64,000 bases of DNA from Lytechinus variegatus. Lineage: Eukaryota; Echinodermata; Echinoidea; Temnopleuroida; Toxopneustidae. This document shows, piece by piece, positions 1 through 13,809 of the stretch. Numbering within the stretch: position 1 is the stretch's first letter; each line of letters opens with the position of its first letter. The translations under genes were made by a program, and so were the position numbers. The stretch covers positions 67,091,754 through 67,155,753 of the forward strand of contig NC_054741.1 of NCBI RefSeq assembly GCF_018143015.1, given 5' to 3'. The notes under the pieces are model-generated. The model did not search any database. It had not been told where the DNA came from and saw only the letters and a program-made list of their open reading frames with translations.

Positions 1-240
1 TTGTGATTTCATGTCAAAACATATGTAAAAGGAAAGTGGGGATGTGACATCATCAGCTCACCTAATGAATATTCATGACGATGTGCACATAACCGTTTTC
101 ACAAAATATTGATAAACTTAAAAATTCAATAACTTTGTTATTTGCTACCCGATTTTGATGAAATTTTCAGCATTTTGCTTTGTGAATTTTACTCTATTTA
201 TTTAGAAATAAATATTTTTAGTCCGGACCATCCCTAATTT
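1..240. mobile_element. Right half of a long-inverted-repeat MITE cut by the window edge
   Basis: The text around 121-215 (TTGCTACCCGATTTTGATGA, TTTTCAGCATTTTGCTTTG) is the inverted counterpart of the left arms at 430-530 and 63608-63715, so this is the right end of the same family. The left end is outside the window. Confidence 0.6.
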
Positions 241-429
241 GGTCATTTTTTTATTGGTTGATTTATCTATTCGTCCTTAAATGCAATTATCTATCATTCT
301 TTGTTTGCCCTTTACAACCCACAATAAGAGGAAAAAGCGTGGAACAAAACAAAATCAAAAAATCGTTCTTTTTATGTATGATTAATGTTGAAATTATAGT
401 TTGGTTGCATATGTGCATTTGTGTTAGAC

Positions 430-1219
430 AAGTCAACTCCAACAAAAAGTTGATTTTGATAGAAAGAGAAAATCAGACAAGCATAACACTGAAATGTAAA
501 ATAAGAAAGATATTACATTTGAAAGTTTCGCCTAATTTCACAAATTTTACAAGACAGTTATATGCATTGGCGGCGGAAGCCAAAAATTTTAGGAGGGGAC
601 AACCAAAAATTTTTTGACAAGCAAAAAAAAAAAATGGTTCTCAACCCCAAAATTTTAGGGGGGACGTAGGAAAATAAATTGACAAGCAAAAAAAAAAAAG
701 GTCATCAACAACAGATTTAGGGGGGGGGACCGTCCCCCCCTCCTCAAATTTAGGGGGGACACGTCCCCCCCGCTTCCGCCGCCTATGGTTATATGCACAT
801 CTGTGGTCGGTATGCAAATGAGGAGACTGATGACGTCCTTCACTCGCTGTTTTATTATCTGCGTGAAATAAGAAACATTCTAATTTTCTCCTCATTGTCC
901 AGTGAAACAAGGATTGTTTCCTGATCATAAAAATAGCATTGTTTAATCATATATGGATCAGTCAAGTTGGTCCTTATTTTCGAATTAAATATTATATAAT
1001 TAAAAAAAAAGAAGAAATATTAGTGAGGGACATCGTCTGTCTCATTTGCCTGTCATCGAGTAGTGCATATAATTGTGATGTGAAAAATAAGCGAAAAGTC
1101 TTAAATGTCATAACTTTCTGATTTTACATCCGATTTTGATGAAATTTTAATGTTATGCTAGTTTGATTATTCTCTATTTTATTCAAATCAACATTTTTTT
1201 TCTGGGGTGGACTTGACCT
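430..1219. mobile_element. MITE with long diverged inverted arms, interrupted by a hAT-type MITE
   Basis: The left arm (AGTCAACTCCAACAAAAAGT, then AATCAGACAAGCATAACACTG) reappears inverted at about 1095-1219 (GGGGTGGACTTGACC end). Arms are near 100 bp. The element is split by the 565-787 insertion. A related left end is at 63608. There is no coding capacity; the 119-aa frame over 258-617 crosses element boundaries. Confidence 0.7.
565..787. mobile_element. hAT-type MITE, CATNGGCGGCGGAAGC ends, 8-bp target duplication
   Basis: Ends CATTGGCGGCGGAAGC and, inverted, CATAGGCGGCGGAAGC. It is flanked by GTTATATG at 557-564 and 788-795, an exact 8-bp duplication as hAT transposases make. The inside is a repeated G-run / GACAAGCAAAAA / GGTYATCAAC pattern. 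Another copy is at 50906-51150. Confidence 0.85.
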
Positions 1220-1471
1220 TTAAATTTGGATCAAAGCTTAATTTTCAATGAAAAAGGATTAATATGAATGACTTATTGATATATGAATCATTTTTCTAGA
1301 CCTATTGGTTTATACACCCGCATAACAAAAAGAGATGGCGAGGAGTGGTTCGAGTTTGATTTCGATCACATGGTTCATCATATTGATTACAGAGCAGACT
1401 TCATCCCACCAGTAAGTTTTCCATCTCTATAAATAAAGCAATGAAGACCATCAGCTAATTATCCATGTAAT

Positions 1472-1677
1472 CAATGGCGGATCCAAGGGGGAGGGGGCAC
1501 AACGGGCTCGTGCCCCACCCCCTTTAGAGGCAAAATTAAAGTCTGTAGTGTAAAAATGCCGTTAATACACAAGTGTGCATCCCCCTATTAAAAGTGAGGA
1601 CTTGGGGGGGGTTGTCAAAATTTTCCTTTGGCAAAATATCCCCCCCCGTCCTTTAGAAAATTCAGGATCCGCCCCTG
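1472..1677. mobile_element. hAT-type MITE in intron of the ACOT-like gene
   Basis: Ends CAATGGCGGATCC and inverted CAGGGGCGGATCC, flanked by CATGTAAT at 1464-1471 and 1678-1685, an exact 8-bp duplication. It lies between exons 1300-1411 and 1841-1921. Confidence 0.87.
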
Positions 1678-1960
1678 CATGTAATGAGAATTTACCACTA
1701 AAGGTGCATAAATCTGATGAGAACGATATTCATCAATCAATTATTGATTAGGTGACGCACCAAACTTGTTATTGATTTGCGAATTCTTTCTCAAATATTG
1801 GGTGCGAGTTAAACAAGAATTTCTTATTTTTTCTAATCAGGTAGAAGACATATCGATACCAACACTGTTATTGGTTAGTGGTGATGATCAACAATGCGCT
1901 TCAGAAAAGTGTCTAGCAAGGGTATGTTAATGCTTTCATCTTCTAATTTCTTCTATACCC

Positions 1961-2109
1961 CAGGGGCTGAAGAAAAGTGGGGGGGGGGGCTTCACCCCCC
2001 TTTCCCAAAACCTTGTACAAGAATTTAAAAATTACCATAGGATTGTGATTTTTTTTTTGCATGGTCAGCCCCCCTCCCCCACACATTGAAAAAAGTTCCG
2101 CGGCCCCTG
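1961..2109. mobile_element. Small CAGGGGC...GCCCCTG MITE with 5-bp direct repeat TACCC
   Basis: Terminal CAGGGGC and GCCCCTG, interior with long G and C runs, flanked by TACCC on each side. A sister copy at 53403-53480 also shows a 5-bp duplication. It lies in the intron between exons 1841-1921 and 2585-2723. Confidence 0.65.
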
Positions 2110-3273
2110 TACCCATAATAAATGACCGGAACATGAGCATGATACCCGGGAATTTTCCTTTACTTTCCTTTAATACATTTCAAAAATGTTTATCTGCATG
2201 AAAAGACGATTTAATCAATATACCCATGCGGCATAAAATTCCTAAAGAATACCCTGACTTTTCAAGAAAACTTAGAAGCTATCTGCATTTCACATAATTC
2301 CAACTCGGGCGGGACAAGGGTTGTTTTTTTTTTTTAATGGAAGCAAGGTGTATTATGGTGACATGTTTTTAATATTTTTCACACTGGAATGAAATGTGCA
2401 ATATTGCATTACGCGACCCCCACCTCTCTTTAACAAAACCAAACAAAAAACTCTTCACTTTTTTCAATATTTTTATTTTTCCTTCTTCCCCGCTACATGA
2501 AAAAGGTAGAGGGCAGTTGCCCCTCTACACCCTTGAAGCAATGGTCCCAACTATAGTGTGTAAAAATATCCGTTTCTCGAACAGGTTGCATCTCGTATTC
2601 ACAGTGCAGGAAACAGCAATCTTCTGGAAACACATTACTTTGAAGGAGCTGGCCATCTTCTAGATTCACCCTACTTCCCTCTCTGTCGTCAATCTAAAGT
2701 TTATATGCCGAATATTGATGGAGGTAAATATAATCACATAATTTTCATGTAAAGGTAGAATGTCTCAGCATGCTATTTTCTAGATCTACCCTCATATCTC
2801 TGTCACCATAGAATTCTAAAGAAGGTATCAATACAACCCCCTCCTTATCCCCCCCCCCCCTCTGAACTGTTTCTGGCTATATGCCTCTCTCTCTCTCCCT
2901 ATCTCTCTTTGTATCCTTCCTTTAATGCATTAGTTTGAATCTTCAAAATCATACAGATATCAATATCCCATATTATTCAATAATTGACTGATGTATAGAA
3001 AGCCTTTTAACATTCATTTATATTTCTTGATATAAATATAAACCCTGGGATATTATTTTTCTAGGTATCAAGCGTTTTATCAAGATATCAAGGTTATTAT
3101 GACTTGCCAATTGCCATCATGGGCATTTTGCCACAGTAAAGCCATGATGGCAATCAATATTATTTCAAATTATTTTACCCTAACAGCCAAGCTGGTAAAT
3201 TGGGGTGGTGACCCAGCTCTTCATGCAAGGGCTCTGGTGAAATCGTGGCAGAAAACAATCAGTTTCTATCAAC

Positions 3274-3640
<367 letters not shown>

Positions 3641-3641
3641 C

Positions 3642-3739
3642 AACTACTACTACTACCACTGCTGCTACTACTGCAAATACTTCTACTTCTACTACTACTA
3701 CTACTACTTCTACTTAGTAGACTACTACTACTACTACTG

Positions 3740-3800
<61 letters not shown>

Positions 3801-3832
3801 TACTACTACCACTACCACTGCTACTACTATTT

Positions 3833-3872
<40 letters not shown>

Positions 3873-4123
3873 CACTACTACTACTACTGCTACTACTACT
3901 ACTGCTACTACTACTACTACTTATATTACTACTACTACTACTACTACTGCTATTACTACTATTTCTACTACTGCTGCTGCTACTTCTACTACTACTACTG
4001 CTGCTATTACTACTATTTCTACTACTGCTGCTGCTACTTCTACTACTACTACTACTGCTACTACTACTACTTCTACTTCTACTACTACTACTACTACTGC
4101 TACTACTACTACTTCTACTACTA
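3642..4123 (+). repeat. Imperfect (TAC)n-type microsatellite, second array
   Basis: About 480 bp of TAC triplets with TTC, TGC, CAC and ATT variants, i.e. older and more degenerate than the array at 3384-3528. It includes a twice-repeated block with ACTGCTGCTGCTACTTCTAC near 3967 and 4021. Confidence 0.95.
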
Positions 4124-6014
4124 TGTGTTTATGTGTACTATCTATCCACAAATGCGGTTTACAAAGTTTGCTTGCTAAAATATTTGGGTATTCCATCTGG
4201 GGTCTAATTGCAAAATAGCCACAAAATAATCATTCAAAAAGATAAAGCAAACTGCTTGACAGCTTGTTTATTAACTGACCCAAATTCAAATGTACCATCA
4301 AAATGATTATATGTATAAGATAGCTGCAACATTTGAAGTTTGAAGAGTTGAGGCAGCCATGGAGAACAGAAACTACTTTAATATCTTTTGTGAAAGTTAG
4401 ACAATGTAGACACAAACACTGATTTTTATTTGTTCATTTGATTTTATTTACAAATGTTGACATCAAGATAAATACATGATGTATTGGATAATTGCACGAG
4501 GCATGTATTTGTTACCCAGTATCCCCCCCTTCCATTCCTAAGTTTACTAGGTTGATGCATGATGCTACTTAACTCACTTCCAGTGAAAGAACATAAAATA
4601 GCAAAATACTGGTCATTCTAAAGAATGTAGAAATAATTTATTCATGTGTACTGAAATCATAGCAGTGTTGCCAGTTCTATAATAATTATCATATTTGTAG
4701 CATAAGTTGGTCCTCATCTGATCAATATTTTGAAAATAGGTCTAATTTACTATAATTTTACCTTTTTTGACAATTTTCTATTTGCGCTATTGCTTTTCTT
4801 ATTTGCAATTTTGAAAAACATTTCGCACTCTATTATAAAAGTCAAAATCAAGATGAAAATCAATATTAATGCTTGGCCCGATATCAGAATGGGATAAAGG
4901 ATTACATAGGCCCTCATTCACATTCATTTTGTTCTTATTTTCATGACTCATGAGTTACGGTACTGATATACAACATGGCACAATTTTCTCAGAAAAACAA
5001 TATTATTGACTCTGGTACGATAATTCAATATTATGAACCTGGTAACAGAGAGTCACAGTCACTGCATCTTAGAACAAACAAAAACCTGTTTTCAGAGATA
5101 GATAATATGTTAGAATCCAGATTTTACACCAAATAGTAGACATAAATTTAAGACCAAAACACTTAAGAGAATCAGTAGTAGGTTTGAGTAACTGAACTAA
5201 ACAAACCTAAAAACAAGTGCTGGGTTTTTTATTGTAAAATATGTACATCTTTATGTTACTTTGTGGGGGTTTTTTTTATAGATTTTTCTAGAATATTGAT
5301 ACTAACTTACAGTGAGTCAGGATAAGTAAGTTTTTAAAGACATTTTCTTCAGAACATTTTAATAATTCATATTCATATTTGTACTTTGTGACTGGTTTTC
5401 AGCAATGCACAACCTTTACTTTTCAAATTTTTGCCTTTACAAAAGGCTGATAGAAAATAATGACGGTATCAATTCTAAAAGTTTAGTGAGAGTGCAGTAT
5501 TTTATACCTTTGTAATAAGTTTCTACTTTATCTGTGTGCATATCAATACTTCATGTTCCTAAGGTGCTTCCTCGTGGTACACTAGGTGTAGAAGTTGACC
5601 ACTGAACATATTGTCAGCTAATATGAAGATGATGGCTGCATAAATGGACTCTTTTTCATAAGAATCCTTCCTGACATGATGGTACATTGTTTTAATTTCT
5701 CACTTTAATGATCCACAATCCTGCCTATCACATGAAACACCATCTTTTCACAAGAATCTTTATAATAAATGTATGTTTCATCTGTCACTTGATTTTCAAG
5801 TCCACAGTGGTTTACTGTATAGAATGTCACCTCTTGATATGTAAAGATGCCAACGGCAATCTTGAGGTGCCACTATAATATACACTTTTCTCAAATGGGG
5901 GCAGCATAGTAGACTTCCATCTTTTTGTGTCAGACTGAAGAGAAAGACGCCTTTCCTCATATCAATAAAATATCCACAAGTCCATTTTCAAAGACACTTA
6001 CAGACCGGAGACTA
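4124..6014. other. Convergent intergenic region, probable INO80B 3' UTR
   Basis: Between the microsatellite and the INO80B stop codon I see no exon, RNA gene or delimited transposon. The sequence is AT-rich and ordinary. Part must be INO80B 3' UTR (minus strand), but no polyadenylation signal stands out. Confidence 0.5.
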
Positions 6015-9000
6015 TCACGTTGCACATAGTAATGTTTGATTCTTCCTGTAGCATTCTAGGCTGCAGAGAGGAACACCAGTCTTCGAGCAAGAATACTTTT
6101 TGGCATTGAGACATCCACTGACTCCACATTTTGTGATTGGTTTTATTGTCCTACAAAGAAAGAATATATAAGAACAATCCAAAAATAAAATGTAAAGAAT
6201 ACCAAGACATAAAGATAGAGACAGACTTCAACAAGACTTTAAAGGCCTATTTGCACATGGTAATAAATATAGTCGGGGTTTATTTTTCTCCAATAACAGT
6301 ATGAGTATAACATTTGAGGTGCGTTTACAAAGGAAGTATTTTAAAGAACACTATAACATGAAGAAAAAAAGTTCCTGCCAATTCTGTGTGACCCAATAGT
6401 TTGTAATTAAATGGTTACAGTAATAATAGTAGCTTGAAAGGATAATTTTCTCTATTTTCAACCCTTTCAAAATACACATGGCTTTTCTCAAAGATATATT
6501 TTCTCTGAAAAGATTCATCATCTCGAATACCAATTTGTAGTTAATGAAAAATCTACCAATCCATCATTATAATGTCTTTTGAATGTCTCCTTTTGTAAAA
6601 CATGATGTTCTTGTGGGATGTAGCAAGAAATAATTATTGCAGACGGGCAAATATCGCATGCAACAATAAGTTACAATAGCCCCCCACCTCTTGTAAATTT
6701 TATTGTATTTTCCAAGGAAGTTAAGAGAACGTAAAGATAAGATAATTTTCGGAATACCTTGTAACTTGATATTTTATCTTGCGCACAGACATAATATGCG
6801 CCATTTATACATTTACGCAATATCATATCTCTGACATCATACGCGCTCAGTGAAAGTTACAAGAAAAGTTAAGACAATTTTCGGAATACGGATTTTATTG
6901 TAACTCTAAAGATACAAGAATATTTCTCTTAAGATAATTTTCAGAATACGGCCCCTTTACTAAATTACTCACTACCTTAAAGGGAACTTGACAAGTCAAA
7001 GGCTTGGATTAAAGGCTACATCATATATAAGAGCAATATCAATGGATTACTTACAGAGGTTGTGTTGTTGGTAGAGGAAATTCATAGCCAGCTGGGTAAG
7101 AGAGAGATATACATGTGCTATTGTCACAGTATCGTATGTGAGGAACTTCCAGGTTTCGCTTCAGTTTAGCCTAAAAAAAATGAATATTGGATTAGTGGAG
7201 ATTTAAACATGATTTTTTTTCTTCAAATTAATATAAGCAGCAAATGAGAGCAAAAAAAGAAGAAATTTAAAGCATTTACCACAAACGAGGCAAAGTAAAA
7301 AATAAAAGAAATTTCCTGACCACCCCCATCATATATTTACAAATGTAGGCGTCAACACTTGTTTTCTTTTAGTTTTAGGCAACGAAAAAGCGTGAGGCGG
7401 TTATATGCAACTGCTACTGTATAATTTGTAATTCCTGCTGCTCTGTGGTTTGTAGCCCATGTAATCCAACATGTCACATCATTGACAAACATCCGTTACA
7501 GACATAATTATAATAGTCAGTTCTTGTATAGTGCATAACACATTATGAATAACATCTCTATGTGCTTCAAAAGGACTTGGATATTATTATTACATAAAAA
7601 AAACATCCTTTAAAAGACCGTAATTCACCTAATTTGAGGCAAAACTTTGCAGTAGGCATTCTTATTTGTAACAATATGTTATGTATTAGTGGTGATAAGG
7701 TCTCCTGTTTGAAATGCACAACCTGGACATGTAGCCAGTCCATAACATATTTATTTAGTTCAAAGTAATTTCTTTACATAAATCTTCTTACCTTAGCAGC
7801 CTTTAATTTAGCATCCTGTTTCTTGAGCAGTTTCTCTATTGTTTGTTTCTGTAATAAAAGAATATATAAAGGCTTGATTCCACATTTGTATTTTTTTCTG
7901 TACCTCAAGAAGGAATCTTGATAAGAGCATAAAGAGCAATGATACAAACAATCTGGTGTTGAAGTATCTGATAGAATTACACAAGTGAGCTCATGGAAAG
8001 GTTCGACTTGGAAGAAAATGCTGTTGTGGAGGGGTGGTGGTTTGAGATGGATGGACCCCATATTGAGGAGGAAAGACAATGAACATATGAAGAGAACACA
8101 TGTGGCAGCTGAGAGTGGACGGCATTAGAGGAAAGGGAAGAAAAAAAAATATGTGGACAGATATGGTGAAGAAGGAAAGCAATAAGGTTTGTCTGAATGA
8201 GGAGGATGCTTGAAGTCCCCATCACATAGTTCCATTCAAGCCTTGTGTGTGACTTGCGGGTAATTATTTTTGCTACCCGCATGTCGCCCACACTGACAGT
8301 ATCTCGCATGCATCTCACATTCAGTTGCCTGCAGAAGCGCACACAAGTCTGATTTGCAGGCAGAAAGGTTTTGAACAAGCTCAAAATTCTGTTGCAGGTG
8401 AGTTGCAGGCAAACACCTGCAACTCAACCACAAGGCTTGCATGGAACAGTGTGACAGGGCCTTAAAGCAGGAAGTGGAAGGAGGGAAAGTCAATGATCCT
8501 TTACTAACAGGAATATGCAGAAGTCACTGACATAAATGACAACTGTTCAATGACTTTTAAATAAAGTACAGTAATATGCAAAATGAATAAAACATGCAGA
8601 TTATATTGGGCATCCACAGGAATGGGCAACTTTTTTGAAGTAATTCGTTATGTATCACGATATTGACATTCCTGGGTCAATCTATGTGAAAAAAGTAAAT
8701 AGTCTGGCTTAATTGTAGATATGAAGTTTCAAGCAATGGAAAAAAAATGTTTGGGAAATTACATGGGTTGCACAAGACTTGCTCACCATACAGCAATTAA
8801 TATTCATGGATACTACTACATTTGATAAACAAAAGTAAGAAAACCATCTAGAATGGGCCCTTGTGAAAACAAAAATTTGTTATTTCCTATGGCCAAAAGT
8901 GTGTTGAGTTATTTCCAATTGCAACCCTAAAATAATTCTGAGGGAATACTGTCATTTTTTTTATTTGCTATCGCATTAGTGACACTGGTTATCATACTGA

Positions 9001-12000
9001 TGATACTTAAACATTCCAGCCGTTTGTTTGCTTCTCTAGTACAAATGTAGCATGATAATTGTGATGATCATTGAATCTAATTGTCGGAATTTCGAAAATT
9101 GCAATATCTGCAGGGAAAAGTTTGTTAAAGACACATCCAAGAATTTGAATAGCTTAAACCAATCCCATCTATTGACCTTGATTTTAACATGCGTACCTTG
9201 CTCTCTTCCTGTTTACGTCTTTCTTGTACTCTCCTCCTCTGAGCTTTTTGAGCTTTCTTCTCGATCATTTCCTCGGTCATCTCTGGAATCTTGCCCTGAG
9301 CACCGAAGAAGGGCGATGGTATTAAATCATCTTCCTCTGCTGCCATTCTCTTCAAGAGGGATTTCTACAAAACAAAATGGAAACCAACAATCAGATAAGG
9401 GGCACAAAGTCTGATGAAAAAGCACAGTTGAATTCACAGTTGCTTTTGGCATAGATATCACATTGATTAGATCTAGCTTATGGGATTTCCACTCCTGCTA
9501 TCTTCATATTATATTGGATGGCTCAGAATGGGACACCAGAAATATTTCATGATTCACATACTATAGCAAAAATCAAGGATGGGTATGATATCAGTCACAA
9601 GGAGTGAAATATTTCTTGTATCCTATGAGAAATAGCCATGCAATGTAATCATGACCTTTAGTATGATAATTTTTACTCAGTAGACCCTGCCATATGGCAA
9701 GATATTACAAAGCTAGTTTTGTAGACAAACCTATGGGGGAAATTATTAGATTTCAGCACATTGTACAACATGCTCTTATACTGCACAGGCAAATGATACA
9801 ACAAAATATAAGTCGTGCTTTAAATGGACCACTAAAAGACCTATATGTGATTAATCATTCAATATCATGTGCATGTTTGCACTTAAACTTGACGTCACAT
9901 CAGACTTCTAATTCAGAACTTTTCTAATTCCCCCCTTCACCAGAGTCCAGCAACATAAAACATGTATGTACTATTAATGGTAACTCTCTAACCAACTATA
10001 ACCCTGCTACACAAGTAATGGGTTTCTATGGGATTTTACCTGAATGACAAGCTACTATGATAAAAGAGCGCTGAAGTGATGATGTCACAATAAACTTCAT
10101 AGTAAATGAGGCAACTTCTTTTAACTTTTATAAATAATGAAAGACAATCACAATGATCAGCTTTTGCAATTTTCATGAGGACAGACAAATAAAAATATCA
10201 GCTTTAATATTATATACAAACAAAACAATAAACAAAGAGATAATTTGGTTGAAAGGTAAAAACTCAGGGTATCTGTGAAGTATACATTAGAAATTAACTT
10301 GAACGACTAAATTTTCACATGAAGATATATTGTAAGTTAGAACTGGAGACTGCGATCTGGTTTCTGAGATAAATTCCATACCTTAAATAGATAAACAATC
10401 CAGCTGAAATTTTATGAGGACTGAGTCACAATATTCATGAGCAAACAACCACATAAACATATACACATTAAAATACACTTTCTCTCTTTTTATATTTTCT
10501 TGGTCTAATTAACACTTTGTCTAAACCCACATGGTCTAACATCATAAGACCTGGGGCAAGTAATACAAAATAAACATGGACAAAATGGTTTCCCCAGATT
10601 AAAACGGCCAATCTAGAAATCACACTAAAATGATTTCAGATCAAATGATTTTAGCCAACACCCATATGATCTTGTAGTGCCAACCCTACCCCCCCCCCCC
10701 CATTTGAGACAAATGGGAAGACATAGACTATAAGGTATAGTGCCAACAGTCCTACACATGAATATTGACAGATTTTTCGCAAATGGGGACACACTGGTTG
10801 AAGTGGCTCTCTCATTCACAAATTTTGGGCTATTCCTAAATAGGGACAGTTGGCAGATATACATTACCTGTCTAGCTGTAAGGAGAGATTCATCTTTGGG
10901 TTTTGGTATCTCTCCATACTCGTCTAACTTGCCAGCCTCTAGGGCATCTAACCAAGCCTCTTCTTCTGCTTCTTCTTTAGAAAGCTTAGATATTGATTTA
11001 CTGCTACCTTGAGATACGGGACTTGGGGTAGCTCCTATGAAGTAAAATTGATAAATAAATGAAAGGGCAGTGTACAAACTTTACATAAAAGGAGATTTGA
11101 ATTATGAGAATTAAAGTAAAGGGATGTTCACCATACAAAATAAATGAAAGGCTGAAAATGATCTAGTTTGGTTTGACAGTCATCTTTTTCTACATAACAA
11201 ATTATCATGGAAAAGAAAACTCCATGACATATAGAGAAATTGTGGCAAACACCAGTGGAAAACTATTGCCAACATGTAACAATTTGCATGATCATTAAAC
11301 AAGGCACTCAAAACTGGGTTAGGAAACACCTGTGAATACTCGGGACTAGCTGAAACATATATTGCATTGGAAAGAAACTGGGCACCATTTTAAGTTGTGA
11401 TTGATCTAAACGATATCAAATATGGAGAGCTTGTAACCCAATCATTTAGATATCATGTGCACATACATGCATTATTGACAAACCAGTATGCTGATTTTCA
11501 TTTACAAGGGAATGTTGTGTAAAATTCTTATATGAAGTAATGAAATTTATGGACATTCCTATTTGAGATTGATTAGATCGATTGCAACTCTTGGTGAAAT
11601 GGGGCCCTAAGGCAAAAAAAAAAAAGATTGGATCATTTCCCAGTGCAGTTTTGGAAATGATCTTTCAGAATTTCCTTGAAGAAATTGAAAGTTTCATTTT
11701 TGTTTTCACCTGTGATTTCCATAACAATGGAAAATCACTGTCACTGATCATTCGCAAAATAGATTTCCATTCATCAGAGTGCTCACAAAAACATACTACA
11801 CCAAAATAGCATTGATTGACACCATAATTCCTCAAGATATTAATATAATATCAATGTTGCAGTGTTGTTTGAAATCAAAAGGTTTTTTTATAAGACATCT
11901 TTTTTTAAACTCAAATATGAGGTGCTTTATAAAACTGTTCGGGAAATTACGCCTGACTTCATGCATGGCTAGAACCTGCTCAGTCATGTCTAAAGCAATT

Positions 12001-13554
12001 TGTAACTTTATGATAAGTTTGTAGCTTTATGAAACAGACCCCACCTCCTGGAATGGATATTTACTATCATTCGGGAAAGAATCAGGGGGTTTTCCGTCTT
12101 GAAAGTTGTTTGCAAAGTCATGCATGACTTTATGCATGAGAAGAATAGAAAGTGCCAAAATGTGAGCTCAAATAAATTAATGAAATATCACAAACCACGA
12201 CTTTATTTCAAACGATTTCATATAGAGGTAAAAAAAATTATATACCCAGAAAGTAAAATTGTCAAAGTTTGTAGACTTCAGCTTGAGCTTATATGATTGA
12301 CTCACACAATTCATGTGCATATTCCAGTCATTCATGATGTTGTGGATAACTTTATGAAGAGGTTTTTATATGAAACAGCCCCCCATGATGAGGATGGACT
12401 TACCCCTCCATGTGTCATTACTGCTATCACCATGCAATCTATCTTCATCCTCACTCGGTTCATCTGATGATGCAGTCACGCTTATCTTATCAAAACTGAA
12501 GAGAAATAGCACCATTTCCATTTAGCAGTTTAATCACTTGGAGTTCTCCAGTATGTACACATAATTCAAATAAATAAAATGTGACATGTTAAGCTTTTCT
12601 GCAATATTTATTGTTCTAAAATGTCTTAAGATTAACATAGATGACATTTTTAGCATTTTGGCTTGTATAATTTTACTCTATTTATTTATATATAATTATT
12701 TTCAAGCCGGAGTTCTTCCCTCATACTTGCAAGAAATTTGAGATCTATTACTGGTCTGCTTCTTGCTAGGAAAATCAATTAATCAAATGTGTTTTTTCAT
12801 CAAAATTTGCAATGGATTAAAAATTCATGACTGAAATTTGTGCCAGACTGCAAATAGAGTTTCTTGTACCCTTAGGAGAATAAGTGCTAAATGTGAAAAA
12901 TATTCACAGAAAGTCTGTAGTCTGTACCTCTTCGTCCTCAATGTCTGGCCACCAATTTTGATCTTGAGTTTTAGCTGAGGTTTGCCAGTCAATGAATCGG
13001 TGGCTTCTACAAGTTCACTTTGCCCTGTATCTGAACTTTGACCTCCACTTCCAGACTCGCGATGCTTCTTATGCTTCTTGTGTTTATGTTTCTTGTGCTT
13101 CTTGTGAGGCTGGGAACTGCTAAGATCATCTAGAGCAAAAATAATAAGTAAAAGTTATGAAAACATTGCTACCGCAATCGCGTTGATTATAAATAATTAT
13201 TAGTAGTATTATAATAATTATTTGTAATCACGTATTGAATTTTAATTTTTGTGAAATAATAATTTTTATCTATAAAATATTATTCAAAACGGCATTTTGT
13301 AACATCACTAAATCGAAGGTACGTCATAACGAAAAGGTTGAAGGGTCAGGCCTATTGTATTTGCTTTGTTGACAAATGGATCGAGGGATCTACACAAGAT
13401 TGGTCTAGTAAGAAATCTCTCATTTTTGCCATTTAAAGTGAAATTATTGTTATCCCTTTCTACGCATTAGGCATATGAAGGTTCATAGATAAATAAAATT
13501 CACTCGTACAAACCGATTTCACCCTCCAAATATGGATTTCCTAGGGGAATCCAT
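6015..13554 (-). CDS. INO80B: INO80 complex subunit B (PAPA-1 and HIT zinc-finger protein)
   Basis: Minus-strand exons, 5' to 3': 13523-13554 (tentative), 12928-13116, 12404-12495, 10868-11034, 9197-9364, 7792-7848, 7055-7170, 6015-6150 (TGA 6017-6015), giving 957 nt and 318 residues (human about 356). Landmarks in order match vertebrate INO80B: a basic tract HKKHKKHKHKKHKKH; GKPQLKLKIKIGGQ; an acidic segment; AWLDALEAGKLDEYGEI; LLTARQKSLLKRMAAEEDD of the PAPA-1 region; a charged helix EEMIEKKAQKAQRRRVQE; then a C-terminal HIT-type zinc finger with KCGVSGC, YSCSKTG and LCSLECY. INO80B is a nuclear subunit of the INO80 ATP-dependent nucleosome remodeller. Exons 2-8 are secure. The first exon (MDSPRKSIFG, strong Kozak context CCAGGATGG) needs a CAG acceptor at 13117-13119 rather than the TAG at 13130-13132, so the start is provisional. 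The gene is transcribed toward the ACOT-like gene. Confidence 0.92.
8215..8461. mobile_element. MITE with about 40-bp inverted ends in an INO80B intron
   Basis: Left end CCATCACATAGTTCCATTCA followed by AGCCTTGTG is mirrored at the right end (inverted: CCTGTCACACTGTTCCATGC, AGCCTTGTGG). It is flanked by CTTGAA and CTTAAA. The interior has several GTTGCAGG/CCTGCAAC inverted motifs. It lies between exons 7792-7848 and 9197-9364. Confidence 0.8.
9365..10867. other. INO80B intron, no delimited feature
   Basis: AT-rich intronic sequence between two secure exons. I recognise nothing further in it. Confidence 0.5.
11590..12390. mobile_element. Remnants of TTTCATAAAG-ended MITEs in an INO80B intron
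   Basis: Motifs GAAATGGGGCCC (11597), CTTTATGAAACAGACCCC (12026) and ATATGAAACAGCCCCCC (12368) are the ends of MITEs of the kind whose tips read GGGGTCTGTTTCATAAAG. Pairing of left and right ends is not clean, so individual copies are not delimited. Confidence 0.45.
13523..13554 (-). other. INO80B: Candidate first coding exon and start codon of INO80B
   Basis: On the minus strand an ATG at 13554-13552 with A at -3 and G at +4 opens ten codons (MDSPRKSIFG) and runs into GG|GTGAAA, a usable 5' splice site. The exon ends in phase 2, which fits joining to T|TCCCAG at 13116 (acceptor AGCAG) and restores the frame of the HKKHKKH exon. The nearer acceptor CTAG|ATGATC would be out of phase with this exon. 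No better alternative was found between here and 15.4 kb, but a short first exon is easy to miss. Confidence 0.45.
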
Positions 13555-13809
13555 CCTGGCGTGTATCTCGCTTGCGTGTCTATGGGAAGAGTGTCAAGGC
13601 TCCATGTCTATGTCAAAACATATATCATTATGTCAAAAAATATCATTATGGAGTCCTCAAGGCTAGTCTGACTGAGAATTTGAATAACGTCGAGATTGGA
13701 GCAAATTACAGCCGTTCCTGAATGTGATATTTGGAAAACCAATATGCATAAGGCTTTGCAACCAATTTTTGAATTCTGGTGGGGAAATTTGCTCCAAGTC
13801 AGCCAGTGC

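Noticed and set aside
258-617. 119-codon frame near the left edge
   Set aside because: It crosses a MITE arm and the start of a nested MITE and shows no domain.
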